From CAWBRT01 sp050015355 (GTDB lineage: Bacteria > Acidobacteriota > Terriglobia > Terriglobales > Acidobacteriaceae): 64,000 bases of DNA. Below the pieces are notes generated by a model. The model worked only from the letters and a program-made list of their open reading frames with translations, did no database searches and was not told where the DNA came from. The number at the start of each line of letters is the position of its first letter. Positions within the stretch are counted from its first letter, which is position 1. Positions 52,551 through 60,042 of this stretch are shown piece by piece. A program made the position numbers and the translations under genes. Location: contig JBEKBO010000010.1 in assembly GCA_050015355.1 (NCBI GenBank), forward strand, positions 5,279 to 69,278, written 5' to 3'.

Positions 52551-53426
52551 ATGATCGAATTGCAATCATTGACGTCGATTGGCTTAAACGCTTACGAGTC
52601 TGCCGTATACATCGCATTGCTTGGCCGTCCAGCGTTGGGCTCGGCGGAAATTGTCAGTCGATCCGGCATTCCCCGGCAGCGGGTTTACGACGTGCTCGCT
52701 TCGCTTGAATCGAAGGGGCTGTGCATCGAGCGGGATACCACTCCTAAGACTTATTCCGCGATTGATCCAAGGATCGCTCTCGATCTGCTCGCTCAAGAGC
52801 GAGCGGCAGCCCTTGAGCGCCAGCGGCAGGAGACGCAGACGTTGGCCGCTCGGTTGGCGGCGGAGTTGGCCCCGGTGTTCGCCTCCGGCCAGGGCCAAAA
52901 CGACCCGTTGGCCTATGTCGAAGTGCTCTCCGGCGCCACCCGCATTGCGCACAGGGCTTTGGCACTTGCCGAAGCCGCGAAGACGAGCGTCAACTCATGC
53001 ATCAAGCTGCCCATGATCCTGTCGAAAGACCAGAACTGGACCTTCCTGAAAGCGCCGCTCGGGCGCGGCCTCAAGTATCGGGCGTTGTGCGATGTAGAAA
53101 CAATGCAGGATGTCGAACTGCGGGGGTGGATGACGCAGTTCCGCGAGTGGGGGCTTGACATTCGGGTTGTGCCGGAACTGCCTTTGAAGATGCAGGCGTT
53201 TGATGACGAGGTCGTACTCGTCTCGATGCAGGATCCGGCCGGTGGCCAGCCGAGCTTTACCGCTGTTGCCATCCACAACCGGGGCTTGGTGGCCATGCTG
53301 AACCTTGCCTTCGAACATCTGTGGGCCGGTGCCAAGCCTCTGGGAACTGAAAGCGAGAGCGGAGAAGAGGAAATAAGAAATGAAGAGTTGTGCGATGCGC
53401 ATTCCAGCCATGCAGACAAGCATTGA
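52551..53426 (+). CDS. TrmB-family transcriptional regulator
   Basis: 291 aa. The N-terminal winged helix (LTSIGLNAYESAVYIALLGRPALGSAEIVSRSGIPRQRVYDVLASLE) is TrmB-like. A coiled helix (EQLA..RQRQETQTLAARLA) and a sugar-sensor-like C-terminal domain follow. TrmB proteins sense maltose/trehalose-type sugars in archaea and some bacteria. The ATG at 52551 sits just behind the double operator; the frame upstream to 52431 would cross its own promoter and is rejected. It overlaps the next gene by 47 nt. Confidence 0.85.
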   Translation: MIELQSLTSIGLNAYESAVYIALLGRPALGSAEIVSRSGIPRQRVYDVLASLESKGLCIERDTTPKTYSAIDPRIALDLLAQERAAALERQRQETQTLAARLAAELAPVFASGQGQNDPLAYVEVLSGATRIAHRALALAEAAKTSVNSCIKLPMILSKDQNWTFLKAPLGRGLKYRALCDVETMQDVELRGWMTQFREWGLDIRVVPELPLKMQAFDDEVVLVSMQDPAGGQPSFTAVAIHNRGLVAMLNLAFEHLWAGAKPLGTESESGEEEIRNEELCDAHSSHADKH

Positions 53427-53907
53427 AATCCACCGCGGGTACGAGCCCGGACTGATTGGCCGCGTCGGCGAGCTTCACGGACGCTACTATGCGACGGCGT
53501 GGGGCTCAGGGGCTCCCTTTGAGCTCTTGATCACGCGCGAGTTCTGCGATTTTATCGAGCACTATGATCCGGAGAAGGACCTGGTGCTGTCGGCCCACAT
53601 CGATGGCGTGCTGGTGGGTTCGATTTCGATCCTCGGCCAGAATCCCGGCCCTGATGGAGTGCAGCTTCGATTCTTCATCGTGGACCCGGTGTATCATGGA
53701 CGCGGTGCAGGCAAGGCCCTGCTCTCTACCTCCCTCGAGTGGTGCCGCGAGCGCCGCTTTCACAGAATATTCCTCTGGACGGTCGATCAACTGCCGCAGT
53801 CCCGGGGCCTGTACGAGAAGGCCGGTTTCAGGGTCACCGAGCGGTGCCCAGACGACCGCTACACGGTCCATCGGGACAATCTCAAGATGGAACTAACCTT
53901 GGCGTAG
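53380..53907 (+). CDS. GNAT-family N-acetyltransferase
   Basis: 175 aa. Acetyl-CoA binding signature VYHGRGAGKALL and a C-terminal strand-helix RGLYEKAGFRVTERC. It is co-directional with and overlaps trmB by 47 nt. The start at 53380 has AGAGGA upstream; ATG 53410 is the alternative. Substrate unknown, and context does not define it. Confidence 0.88.
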   Translation: MKSCAMRIPAMQTSIEIHRGYEPGLIGRVGELHGRYYATAWGSGAPFELLITREFCDFIEHYDPEKDLVLSAHIDGVLVGSISILGQNPGPDGVQLRFFIVDPVYHGRGAGKALLSTSLEWCRERRFHRIFLWTVDQLPQSRGLYEKAGFRVTERCPDDRYTVHRDNLKMELTLA

Positions 53908-53970
53908 CGGCTGAGGCGAATCGAGGCATCCAGTTGGTGCACGGAGACTAACTTCAGCGATAAGGAACCC

Positions 53971-54417
53971 ATGTCATCAAAGCCTTCAGCAGTACGCGTG
54001 AATCCGAAAACGAAGCGTTGCTATGTTTGCGGTCCCGAGAATCCCGGCGGACTGCAAGTCCCGTTCTTTGCAGATGGGCCTCACGGCAGCCGTGCCCTGT
54101 ACACCGCGCGTGCCGAGCATAACGGCTGGCCGGGAATGTTGCATGGCGGAGTTACTTTCGCATTGATGGACGAAGCTCTTGGTTGGGCGGTTCACTTCCA
54201 AGGACTGTGTGGAGTCACCGCTCGCGCTGACACGCGTTTTCGGCAACCCGTTCCCATTGGGGCGAAAGTGATCATTCGCGCATGGACACTCGAGCAGCGT
54301 CATCGCCTGATGACCGCCCGTGCGGAGATTCGAATGGACAACCAGGAGCAAACGTTGCTCGCGGAAATCGACGCAACCATGTACCTGCTTGACGCAGAAG
54401 ACAGAGACGATGGTTGA
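53971..54417 (+). CDS. PaaI-type hotdog-fold thioesterase
   Basis: 148 aa. An N-terminal RCYVCGPENPGGLQV knuckle is followed by the hotdog signature WPGMLHGGVTFALMDEALGW and conserved RFRQPVPIGAKVIIRAW. Such proteins cleave acyl- or aryl-CoA esters. The N-terminal CxxC may bind a metal or simply be structural. It lies 63 bp after the GNAT gene in the same direction. Confidence 0.88.
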   Translation: MSSKPSAVRVNPKTKRCYVCGPENPGGLQVPFFADGPHGSRALYTARAEHNGWPGMLHGGVTFALMDEALGWAVHFQGLCGVTARADTRFRQPVPIGAKVIIRAWTLEQRHRLMTARAEIRMDNQEQTLLAEIDATMYLLDAEDRDDG

Positions 54418-54518
54418 TGAAGGGCGAGCCGTGGACTGCTACCTGACGGGCGAGTGTGAAATGGTGGAGATCGAGTCCAGGCGGCTCGCCGGCGCGAACC
54501 CGCCACGGAAACAGCAAG

Positions 54519-54555
54519 TACCCCGTCCTAGCTTCGCTAGAACGGGGCCCCCGGC
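54519..54555. repeat. Dispersed palindrome, CCTAGC stem
   Basis: ccccgtcctagc-ttc-gctagaacggggcccccgg: 11 of 12 stem pairs, outer arms close to the common type. It is between convergent genes and might also terminate transcription. Confidence 0.6.
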
Positions 54556-54639
54556 TAGGCCCATTCGCCAGAGCTGGTGGATTTCATCGCCGTTTGTATT
54601 CGTCCGGTGAACCCATCTTCCACGTCTGAGAACACCCTG

Positions 54640-55077
54640 TCATACTCCTTTTAAGTTAGGCAATGTGCGCAACATCTGGGGGTCTGACGGGCGCCGTTTC
54701 GCGTAGTTCTCCATTCCGGATATATCGATGACCACCACTGGTTCGTTTCCCACCACCCATGCATCATGGCCTGGGGGAATCAAGCTAAGTTCGCCGGGGC
54801 CGAACTCGCGCCCGGTGCCGTCATCCATAACGATGTGCAGTCGGCCCGAAATGTGCAGATTCATGTGCGGCGCCTCGCAGCTCCGCGTCTTGGCAATCGG
54901 CTTCACGTGGGTGGACCAACGCCAACCCGGCTGGAAAACGGCCCGCCCGAAGGTGGCTCCGCCGAGCGAAACCAGGTCAACCTTGCCCAACTCGAAGCTT
55001 CGCGTCTCTTCCGGCTTGGAAAAATCTCCGTATTCCATCGACGGTTCCGGCTTGTGCTTTATCTGAGTTACTGCCAT
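54640..55077 (-). CDS. Cupin-domain protein
   Basis: 145 aa. One beta-barrel with FQPGWRWSTHVKPIAK, HMNLHISGRLHIVMDDG and FGPGELSLIPPGHDAWVVG matching the two cupin motifs. His in the first motif and the HxxxxGRL region could hold a metal. AGGAGG lies upstream of the ATG. No pathway can be assigned from context. Confidence 0.85.
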   Translation of the reverse strand: MAVTQIKHKPEPSMEYGDFSKPEETRSFELGKVDLVSLGGATFGRAVFQPGWRWSTHVKPIAKTRSCEAPHMNLHISGRLHIVMDDGTGREFGPGELSLIPPGHDAWVVGNEPVVVIDISGMENYAKRRPSDPQMLRTLPNLKGV

Positions 55078-55247
55078 GGATCAATACCTCCTGCGAGCCT
55101 AGATGCCTAACAGGTAGCACCCGGTAGCCGGCACTTTCCGGTGAGCCGCTACATGATTTCAGGCGGTCGCATAAATGTTATGTATTGGCACAGCAGAGCA
55201 GCAGGAAAGTTTCGAGCAGCGGAGGTGGAAGATGCTATTTCAGCTCC

Positions 55248-55607
55248 CTAATGTCGTACCCTAATGTCGTAATCATCTTTTTCAACGTAGGAGTCTCCAG
55301 GAATGTAAGGTATCGTCCTGCCCCAGTTCATGGTCTCTCCATCCAGCAGCTTCAGCCCAATGTGGCCATCAAAGGCAGAGTCCGGCTTCTTCACCCACCT
55401 GACCCGGTAGTTAGCTTTATTGCCACGGTGCTGGACACTGATAACTTTGCCGCGCTCCAAAGAATGCTTAATCCCTTGCAGGCGAACTCCCGTTACGGTT
55501 ATATCAACGGTGTGCGCATCTTGTTCGAACGCGTTGCCCTCAACGTCAATGCCGCTGATCCGCACCGGCAGACGGAGGAACAATCGAAGCTCGCGACGCG
55601 CACCCAT
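55248..55607 (-). CDS. PilZ domain protein
   Basis: 119 aa. RRELRLFLRLPVRIS gives the first PilZ motif. The second reads DITVTGVRLQ, with T rather than S and V rather than G in the D/NxSxxG element, so c-di-GMP binding is doubtful. Later strands VRWVKKPDSAFDGHIGLKLLD complete the barrel. Second PilZ gene of the window; it stands divergent to murC. Confidence 0.78.
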   Translation of the reverse strand: MGARRELRLFLRLPVRISGIDVEGNAFEQDAHTVDITVTGVRLQGIKHSLERGKVISVQHRGNKANYRVRWVKKPDSAFDGHIGLKLLDGETMNWGRTIPYIPGDSYVEKDDYDIRVRH

Positions 55608-55781
55608 AGCTATACCCCTGAAGTTTTCACTAAATCGCCCCTGTAATCAACATGAATCTTCGTTGAAAAGAAACGAGAACGACAACAACCTAGCCTATAA
55701 GTGCTAATAGACCCCGGCCTCGCTGGAACCTGCCACGTGTGACCTGCACCCGACGGCCTATTCCTTTACAATCGAATCTTT

Positions 55782-57197
55782 ATGTTTGCCAAGATTCAAC
55801 GCATTCATTTCGTAGGCATCGGAGGCATCGGCATGAGCGGCATTGCCGAAGTGCTGCTCACCCTTGGTTACCGCGTCAGCGGCTCCGACCTGAGACATTC
55901 GCCGGTTACGGCGCGGCTGGTGTCGCTGGGAGCGCAAGTCTTCGAGGGTCATCGGGCGGAGAACGTCCAGGGCTCCGAGGCCGTCGTAACCAGTTCGGCC
56001 ATCTCCAGAGACAATCCCGAGGTTGCCGAGGCGCATCGCCTCAAACTTCCGGTCATCCAGCGCGCCGAGATGCTGTCGGAACTCATGCGCCTGAAATACG
56101 GCATCGCCGTGGCCGGCATGCACGGCAAGACGACCACCACCAGCATGGTGGCCGCGGTGCTTGCCGCCGGAGGGCTCGATCCCACGGTCGTGGTGGGCGG
56201 GCGCGTGGATGCCATGGGCTCCAACGCCCGGCTTGGCACCTCGCACTATCTGGTTGCCGAAGCCGACGAGAGTGACCGCTCCTTCCTCAAGCTCTCGCCC
56301 ATTCTGTCGGTGATTACCAACATCGATCGCGAGCACATGGACTGCTATCGCGACATGGAGGACATCGAGCGCACCTTCATCGAGTTCATGGACCGCGTGC
56401 CCTTCTACGGCACGGTGGTGGCTTGCCACGACAACGAACCGCTGCGCGCTTTGTTGCCGAGGGTGACGCGCAGAGTGGTGACCTACGGACGCCACGCCGA
56501 CGCCAATTTCCATATCTCCGGCCACTCGACCGTCAGAACGCAGGATCGCGTGCGGCAGCGTTTTGTGGTCGTTTTCAACGGACGGGAGCTGGGCGAGTTC
56601 GAGGTTTGCGCGGTGGGCGAACACAATGTGCTGAACGCAACCGCGGCCATCGCCGTCGGCGTCGGGCTGGATATTCCGGTGGAGAAGATCCGGGAGGGTA
56701 TCGGGAGCTTTGGTGGCGTGGATCGTCGTTTCCAGGTCAAGGGGCGCGGCGACAATATCCTCGTCGTGGACGATTACGGACATCACCCGACCGAGATTCG
56801 CGCCACGTTGGCGTCGGCCCGGCATTGGCTGCAACCCGGCGGACGCGTGCACGTCATCTTCCAGCCGCATCGTTATACCAGAACCTACCTTCTCATGGAC
56901 GAATTCGCCGCGGCCTTTCCCCATGCCGATCGCCTGCTGGTGCTGGATATCTATGCCGCCAGCGAACAGCCGATCGCGGGCGTCAGCGGGCTAACGCTGG
57001 CCTCCCGGATTCGCTGCGCCGGTGAGCGGCCGGCCGAGTTTGCCGCATCGTTCCCTGCGGCGGTCGATGCCGTGGTGCAAGAGGCGCAACCCGGAGATCT
57101 GATCCTGACCCTCGGAGCGGGAAACGTTTCGCAACTGGGGCCGCAGATCGTCGAGCGGCTGAAAGCCCGGGAGAAGGCCGTTGCGCTGTCGGGGTAG
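55782..57197 (+). CDS. murC: UDP-N-acetylmuramate--L-alanine ligase (MurC)
   Basis: 471-aa cytoplasmic ligase adding L-Ala to UDP-MurNAc in peptidoglycan synthesis. Three Mur domains: N-terminal nucleotide site HFVGIGGIGMSGIAEVL, ATP loop GMHGKTTTTSM (~114-124), ITNIDREHMDCY, and the C-terminal VVDDYGHHPTEI with QPHRYTRT. First gene of the ftsQ-A-Z group here. No murB or ddl is seen between murC and ftsQ, unlike many dcw clusters. Confidence 0.96.
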   Translation: MFAKIQRIHFVGIGGIGMSGIAEVLLTLGYRVSGSDLRHSPVTARLVSLGAQVFEGHRAENVQGSEAVVTSSAISRDNPEVAEAHRLKLPVIQRAEMLSELMRLKYGIAVAGMHGKTTTTSMVAAVLAAGGLDPTVVVGGRVDAMGSNARLGTSHYLVAEADESDRSFLKLSPILSVITNIDREHMDCYRDMEDIERTFIEFMDRVPFYGTVVACHDNEPLRALLPRVTRRVVTYGRHADANFHISGHSTVRTQDRVRQRFVVVFNGRELGEFEVCAVGEHNVLNATAAIAVGVGLDIPVEKIREGIGSFGGVDRRFQVKGRGDNILVVDDYGHHPTEIRATLASARHWLQPGGRVHVIFQPHRYTRTYLLMDEFAAAFPHADRLLVLDIYAASEQPIAGVSGLTLASRIRCAGERPAEFAASFPAAVDAVVQEAQPGDLILTLGAGNVSQLGPQIVERLKAREKAVALSG

Positions 57198-57342
57198 TGC
57201 TGAGCGAATCTCCGCATGGTCCGTTCCGGCCCGTACCTCGAACGATTCCCCTCGGCGATTTCCCCTATCCTTTTCTGCGAAAAAAGCAGTTATAGTGAGC
57301 TGACACTCCGTTTACCGAGCGGGGTGGCCACGCCGTATTTCC

Positions 57343-58446
57343 ATGGTTCGCAGTCAAGGTTCATTCACGCCCGAGGATGAAGACTCCTTTCGCGGAGTTC
57401 CGCCCCAACACGCGCAACTACGGCGCGAGTTGGGGGCCCCGATTGGTGTCCGCCGCGAGGACTCGCAGGGCTACGTTTCCGGCGAGGTTGAATCCTCGGC
57501 GCTAGAGGACAGGATTGTCGACCTTGACACGGTGGAGCAATCGCCGTTCCTGCGCGGGCAGAAGCGCGTTCCGGTGCGGCGCGGTCCCTTCCAGAGAGGC
57601 ACGGCGAATCGCCTGCGCGCGATTCTGCTGATTCTGGCCATTGTCATCGTCGCCGGCGCGGGGGCCGCGGTTGTCTACCGTTACGGCAAAAACTCGTGGC
57701 GCTTCCGGGTGGATTCGAGCGATGCCATCGAGATTGTCGGGGCCAAGAATGCAACCCGCGCGCAAGTGCTGCAAGTGATGGGCGCCGACATTGGGCGCAA
57801 CGTTTTTTTTATCCCGCTCGACGAGCGCCAGCGCCAATTGGAAAAGATTCCCTGGGTCGAGTCGGCCAGCGTGATGCGGCTGTTGCCGAACCGTCTGCGC
57901 ATAGCGCTGCGGGAGCGCACGCCGATCGCTTTTGCCAAAGTCGGCGACCGCATTGAACTGATCGACGTGAACGGCGTAACCATGGAGATGCCTCTGGGCG
58001 CCAACTATTCGTTCCCGGTCATCGTCGGCAACGCCGAATCCGATCCCCCTTCAACCCGCACGGCGCGGATGAAGGTTTACCTCGAACTTGTCCGCCAGTT
58101 GGATTCGAGCGGCGCGAATTACTCGCGTGAGTTGGATGAAGTGGATTTGTCGGACCCTGAAGACGTCAGGATTACCGTCGCCGATCAGCAAGGCACGCTG
58201 CTGATTCACCTTGGTTCCAGCAGCTACCTGGAGCGCTTCAGTCTTTACAAGGCGCACATTCAGGAGTGGCGCCAGCAGTTCCAGCGGCTGCACTCGGTGG
58301 ATCTGCGGTTTGACCGCCAGGTTATCCTCAATCCGGGATCGGCGGCGGCGGCGCCGGTCATTGAACAGGCTCCGCGGCCGGGGCCGAAGCCGATTGCCGC
58401 CGGCTCGGCGAGCGCAGATGGCCGACACGGCAAAGGTAAGCACTAG
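57343..58446 (+). CDS. ftsQ: Cell-division protein FtsQ (DivIB-like)
   Basis: 367 aa. A long cytoplasmic N terminus (~1-85), one membrane helix (LRAILLILAIVIVAGAGAAVVYRYG), the POTRA domain (AIEIVGAKNATRAQVLQVMG...NVFFIPLDERQRQLEKIPWVESASVMR) and a beta domain to ~345, then a short proline/basic tail. FtsQ links early and late divisome proteins. Residues ~21-34 (PPQHAQLRRELGAP) are encoded by a dispersed palindrome (57403-57442) in frame. The ATG at 57343 lies after a 145-bp spacer. Confidence 0.92.
   Translation: MVRSQGSFTPEDEDSFRGVPPQHAQLRRELGAPIGVRREDSQGYVSGEVESSALEDRIVDLDTVEQSPFLRGQKRVPVRRGPFQRGTANRLRAILLILAIVIVAGAGAAVVYRYGKNSWRFRVDSSDAIEIVGAKNATRAQVLQVMGADIGRNVFFIPLDERQRQLEKIPWVESASVMRLLPNRLRIALRERTPIAFAKVGDRIELIDVNGVTMEMPLGANYSFPVIVGNAESDPPSTRTARMKVYLELVRQLDSSGANYSRELDEVDLSDPEDVRITVADQQGTLLIHLGSSSYLERFSLYKAHIQEWRQQFQRLHSVDLRFDRQVILNPGSAAAAPVIEQAPRPGPKPIAAGSASADGRHGKGKH
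57403..57442. repeat. Dispersed palindrome inside ftsQ
   Basis: ccccaacacgcgcaacta ... cgcgagttgggggcccc. Coding in the ftsQ frame. Its left half is identical to the remnant at 18829. Confidence 0.78.
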
Positions 58447-58450
58447 CTTT

Positions 58451-59677
58451 ATGGGCAAGCAGAACGAGAACATTCTAAGCGTCGTTGACATCGGCACCGC
58501 CAAGACGGTGGCGCTGGTCGCCGAAATCACCGACGCCGGGCTGCGCTATCGCGGACACGGAATTGCCGCTTCGCGCGGCTCGCGCAAGGGAATCATCGTC
58601 GATCTCGATAAAGCCACCGCCAGCGTGCAGAAGGCGATGGACGAGGCTGAGTTGACGGCCGAGGTGCCGCTCGAGCGCGCGGTCGTAGGGGTCGCGGGAC
58701 CGCATATCCGCGCCGCCAACAGCCAGGGCGGCATTGTGCTCGGCGTGCAGGCGCGCGAGGTTACCAGGGAAGATATTCGTCAGGCGGTCGACAAGGCGCG
58801 GAGCATTCCTCTGCCGGAGGATCGCCAAATCGTGCACCTGTTGCCCCAGGACTTCATCCTCGATCAGCAGGAGGGGTTGCGCGATCCGGCGGGAATGCTG
58901 GGCCGCCAACTCGAGGTCCGCGTACACATGATCAGCGCCGCCACCAGCGCCGTTCAAAACATCATCACCGTGATGAACCGCGCCGGCATTCACGTGGACG
59001 ACACGGTCTACGAAGTGCTGGCGTGCTCCGACGCCGTGTTGCGCACAGACGAACGGGAACTGGGCATCTGCATCTGCGACATCGGAGCCGGATCGTCCGA
59101 TGTCATCGTCTTTCACGAGGGCGTTGTTGTTCACACCGCCGTGATTCCAATTGGCGGCGATCACTTCACCAACGACGTAGCCGTGGGGTTGCGCACGCCC
59201 CTGGCGGATGCGGAAAAAATCAAACGCCAGTTCGGCTGCGCCATTGTGACTTCCATTCCGGAAAGCACGGAGATCGAAGTTCCGTCGGTCGGCGATCGCC
59301 CCTCGCGGCTGGTGCCACAGCGCTTTCTCGGAGAGGTGCTGGAGCCGCGCGCCCGTGAACTGGTCTACATGCTGCGCGATAACCTGTGCCAGGCGGGAGT
59401 AATTGAAATGCTGGGCTCGGGCGTGGTGCTCACCGGCGGTGGCGCGCGTCTGCCGGGGCTGATCGAGACCGCGGAGGACATTCTGCGCTGTCCGGCCCGC
59501 ATCGGATTGCCAATCCCGATGGCCAAGCTGCCGGCATTGCTGGGCGAGCCGGAGTTCGCAACCGTCATTGGCATGGTTTTCTACGCGCATCGTACCCAGG
59601 TGCTCAAAGTGCGCGAGGAGCAAGGGCTGGGCAGACGCTTGCGGTCGTTATTTGCGCGCGCGAATTTCGGGTTCTAG
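58451..59677 (+). CDS. ftsA: Cell-division protein FtsA
   Basis: 408 aa. Actin-fold membrane adaptor that tethers FtsZ. N-terminal ATP motif LSVVDIGTAKTVALVAEI, SHS2/1C domain with AVVGVAGPHIRAANSQGG, phosphate 2 motif CICDIGAGSSDVIVFH, adenosine motif VVLTGGGARLPGL, and a short amphipathic C terminus (LGRRLRSLFARANF) for membrane binding. ATG 58451 follows AAAGG; an in-frame ATG 58418 overlapping ftsQ is possible. The upstream frame to 58211 is a shadow within ftsQ. Confidence 0.94.
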   Translation: MGKQNENILSVVDIGTAKTVALVAEITDAGLRYRGHGIAASRGSRKGIIVDLDKATASVQKAMDEAELTAEVPLERAVVGVAGPHIRAANSQGGIVLGVQAREVTREDIRQAVDKARSIPLPEDRQIVHLLPQDFILDQQEGLRDPAGMLGRQLEVRVHMISAATSAVQNIITVMNRAGIHVDDTVYEVLACSDAVLRTDERELGICICDIGAGSSDVIVFHEGVVVHTAVIPIGGDHFTNDVAVGLRTPLADAEKIKRQFGCAIVTSIPESTEIEVPSVGDRPSRLVPQRFLGEVLEPRARELVYMLRDNLCQAGVIEMLGSGVVLTGGGARLPGLIETAEDILRCPARIGLPIPMAKLPALLGEPEFATVIGMVFYAHRTQVLKVREEQGLGRRLRSLFARANFGF

Positions 59678-59774
59678 CGCGGCGGCGGAAAAACAGGTTT
59701 CAGGTGAGGTGGGTCCACAGACTCATGTTCAAGTATCGTGGCGTGCCACATCACAGAGCGCCTCGCTGGTTCTG

Positions 59775-59815
59775 CCCCAACACGCGCAAATACGGCGTGT
59801 ACCGGGGACCCCGGC
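59775..59815. repeat. Dispersed palindrome, first of a tandem pair between ftsA and ftsZ
   Basis: ccccaacacgcgcaaa ... tacggcgtgtaccggggaccccggc; inner stem acacgc/gcgtgt. Confidence 0.82.
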
Positions 59816-59819
59816 TTCC

Positions 59820-59860
59820 CACCCCAACAAGCCAACAGCGGGCTTATTGGGGACCCCGGC
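59820..59860. repeat. Dispersed palindrome, second of a tandem pair between ftsA and ftsZ
   Basis: caccccaacaagccaacagcggg ... cttattggggaccccggc; aagcc/ggctt inner stem, close to the copy at 19059. It begins 5 bp after the first ends. Confidence 0.82.
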
Positions 59861-59890
59861 TTCGGCGCGTTTTTTTGCGGCTTGCCGGCC

Positions 59891-59982
59891 CGGATTCGCG
59901 GCAGGTATATCGCGGGAAAAAGACGGGCGTTCAACGCCCGGCGGTGATATTAAGGTTACGTCAACTCCGGAATTGCTCTAAC
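59891..59982. repeat. Dispersed repeat, copy B of the ggtatatc/actccgga family
   Basis: Aligns with 36299-36377 over most of its length and adds a gggcgttcaacgccc hairpin. It completes a spacer of 365 bp between ftsA and ftsZ made largely of repeats. Confidence 0.65.
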
Positions 59983-60042
59983 GAAATCAGCGGTGTACTG
60001 CCATTTGCCAGTCCCCAAGCCGAGGAAAAAAAGGAAGTACCG

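Noticed and set aside
55758..56924. 388-codon frame opposite murC
   Set aside because: Histidine/glycine-rich antisense shadow of a well-supported gene.
58211..58450. 80-residue N-terminal extension of FtsA
   Set aside because: Lies entirely within ftsQ in another frame and is arginine/serine-rich noise.
59704..60042. 113-residue N-terminal extension of FtsZ
   Set aside because: Made of palindromes and a dispersed repeat; a good ribosome site and the family start lie at 60043.
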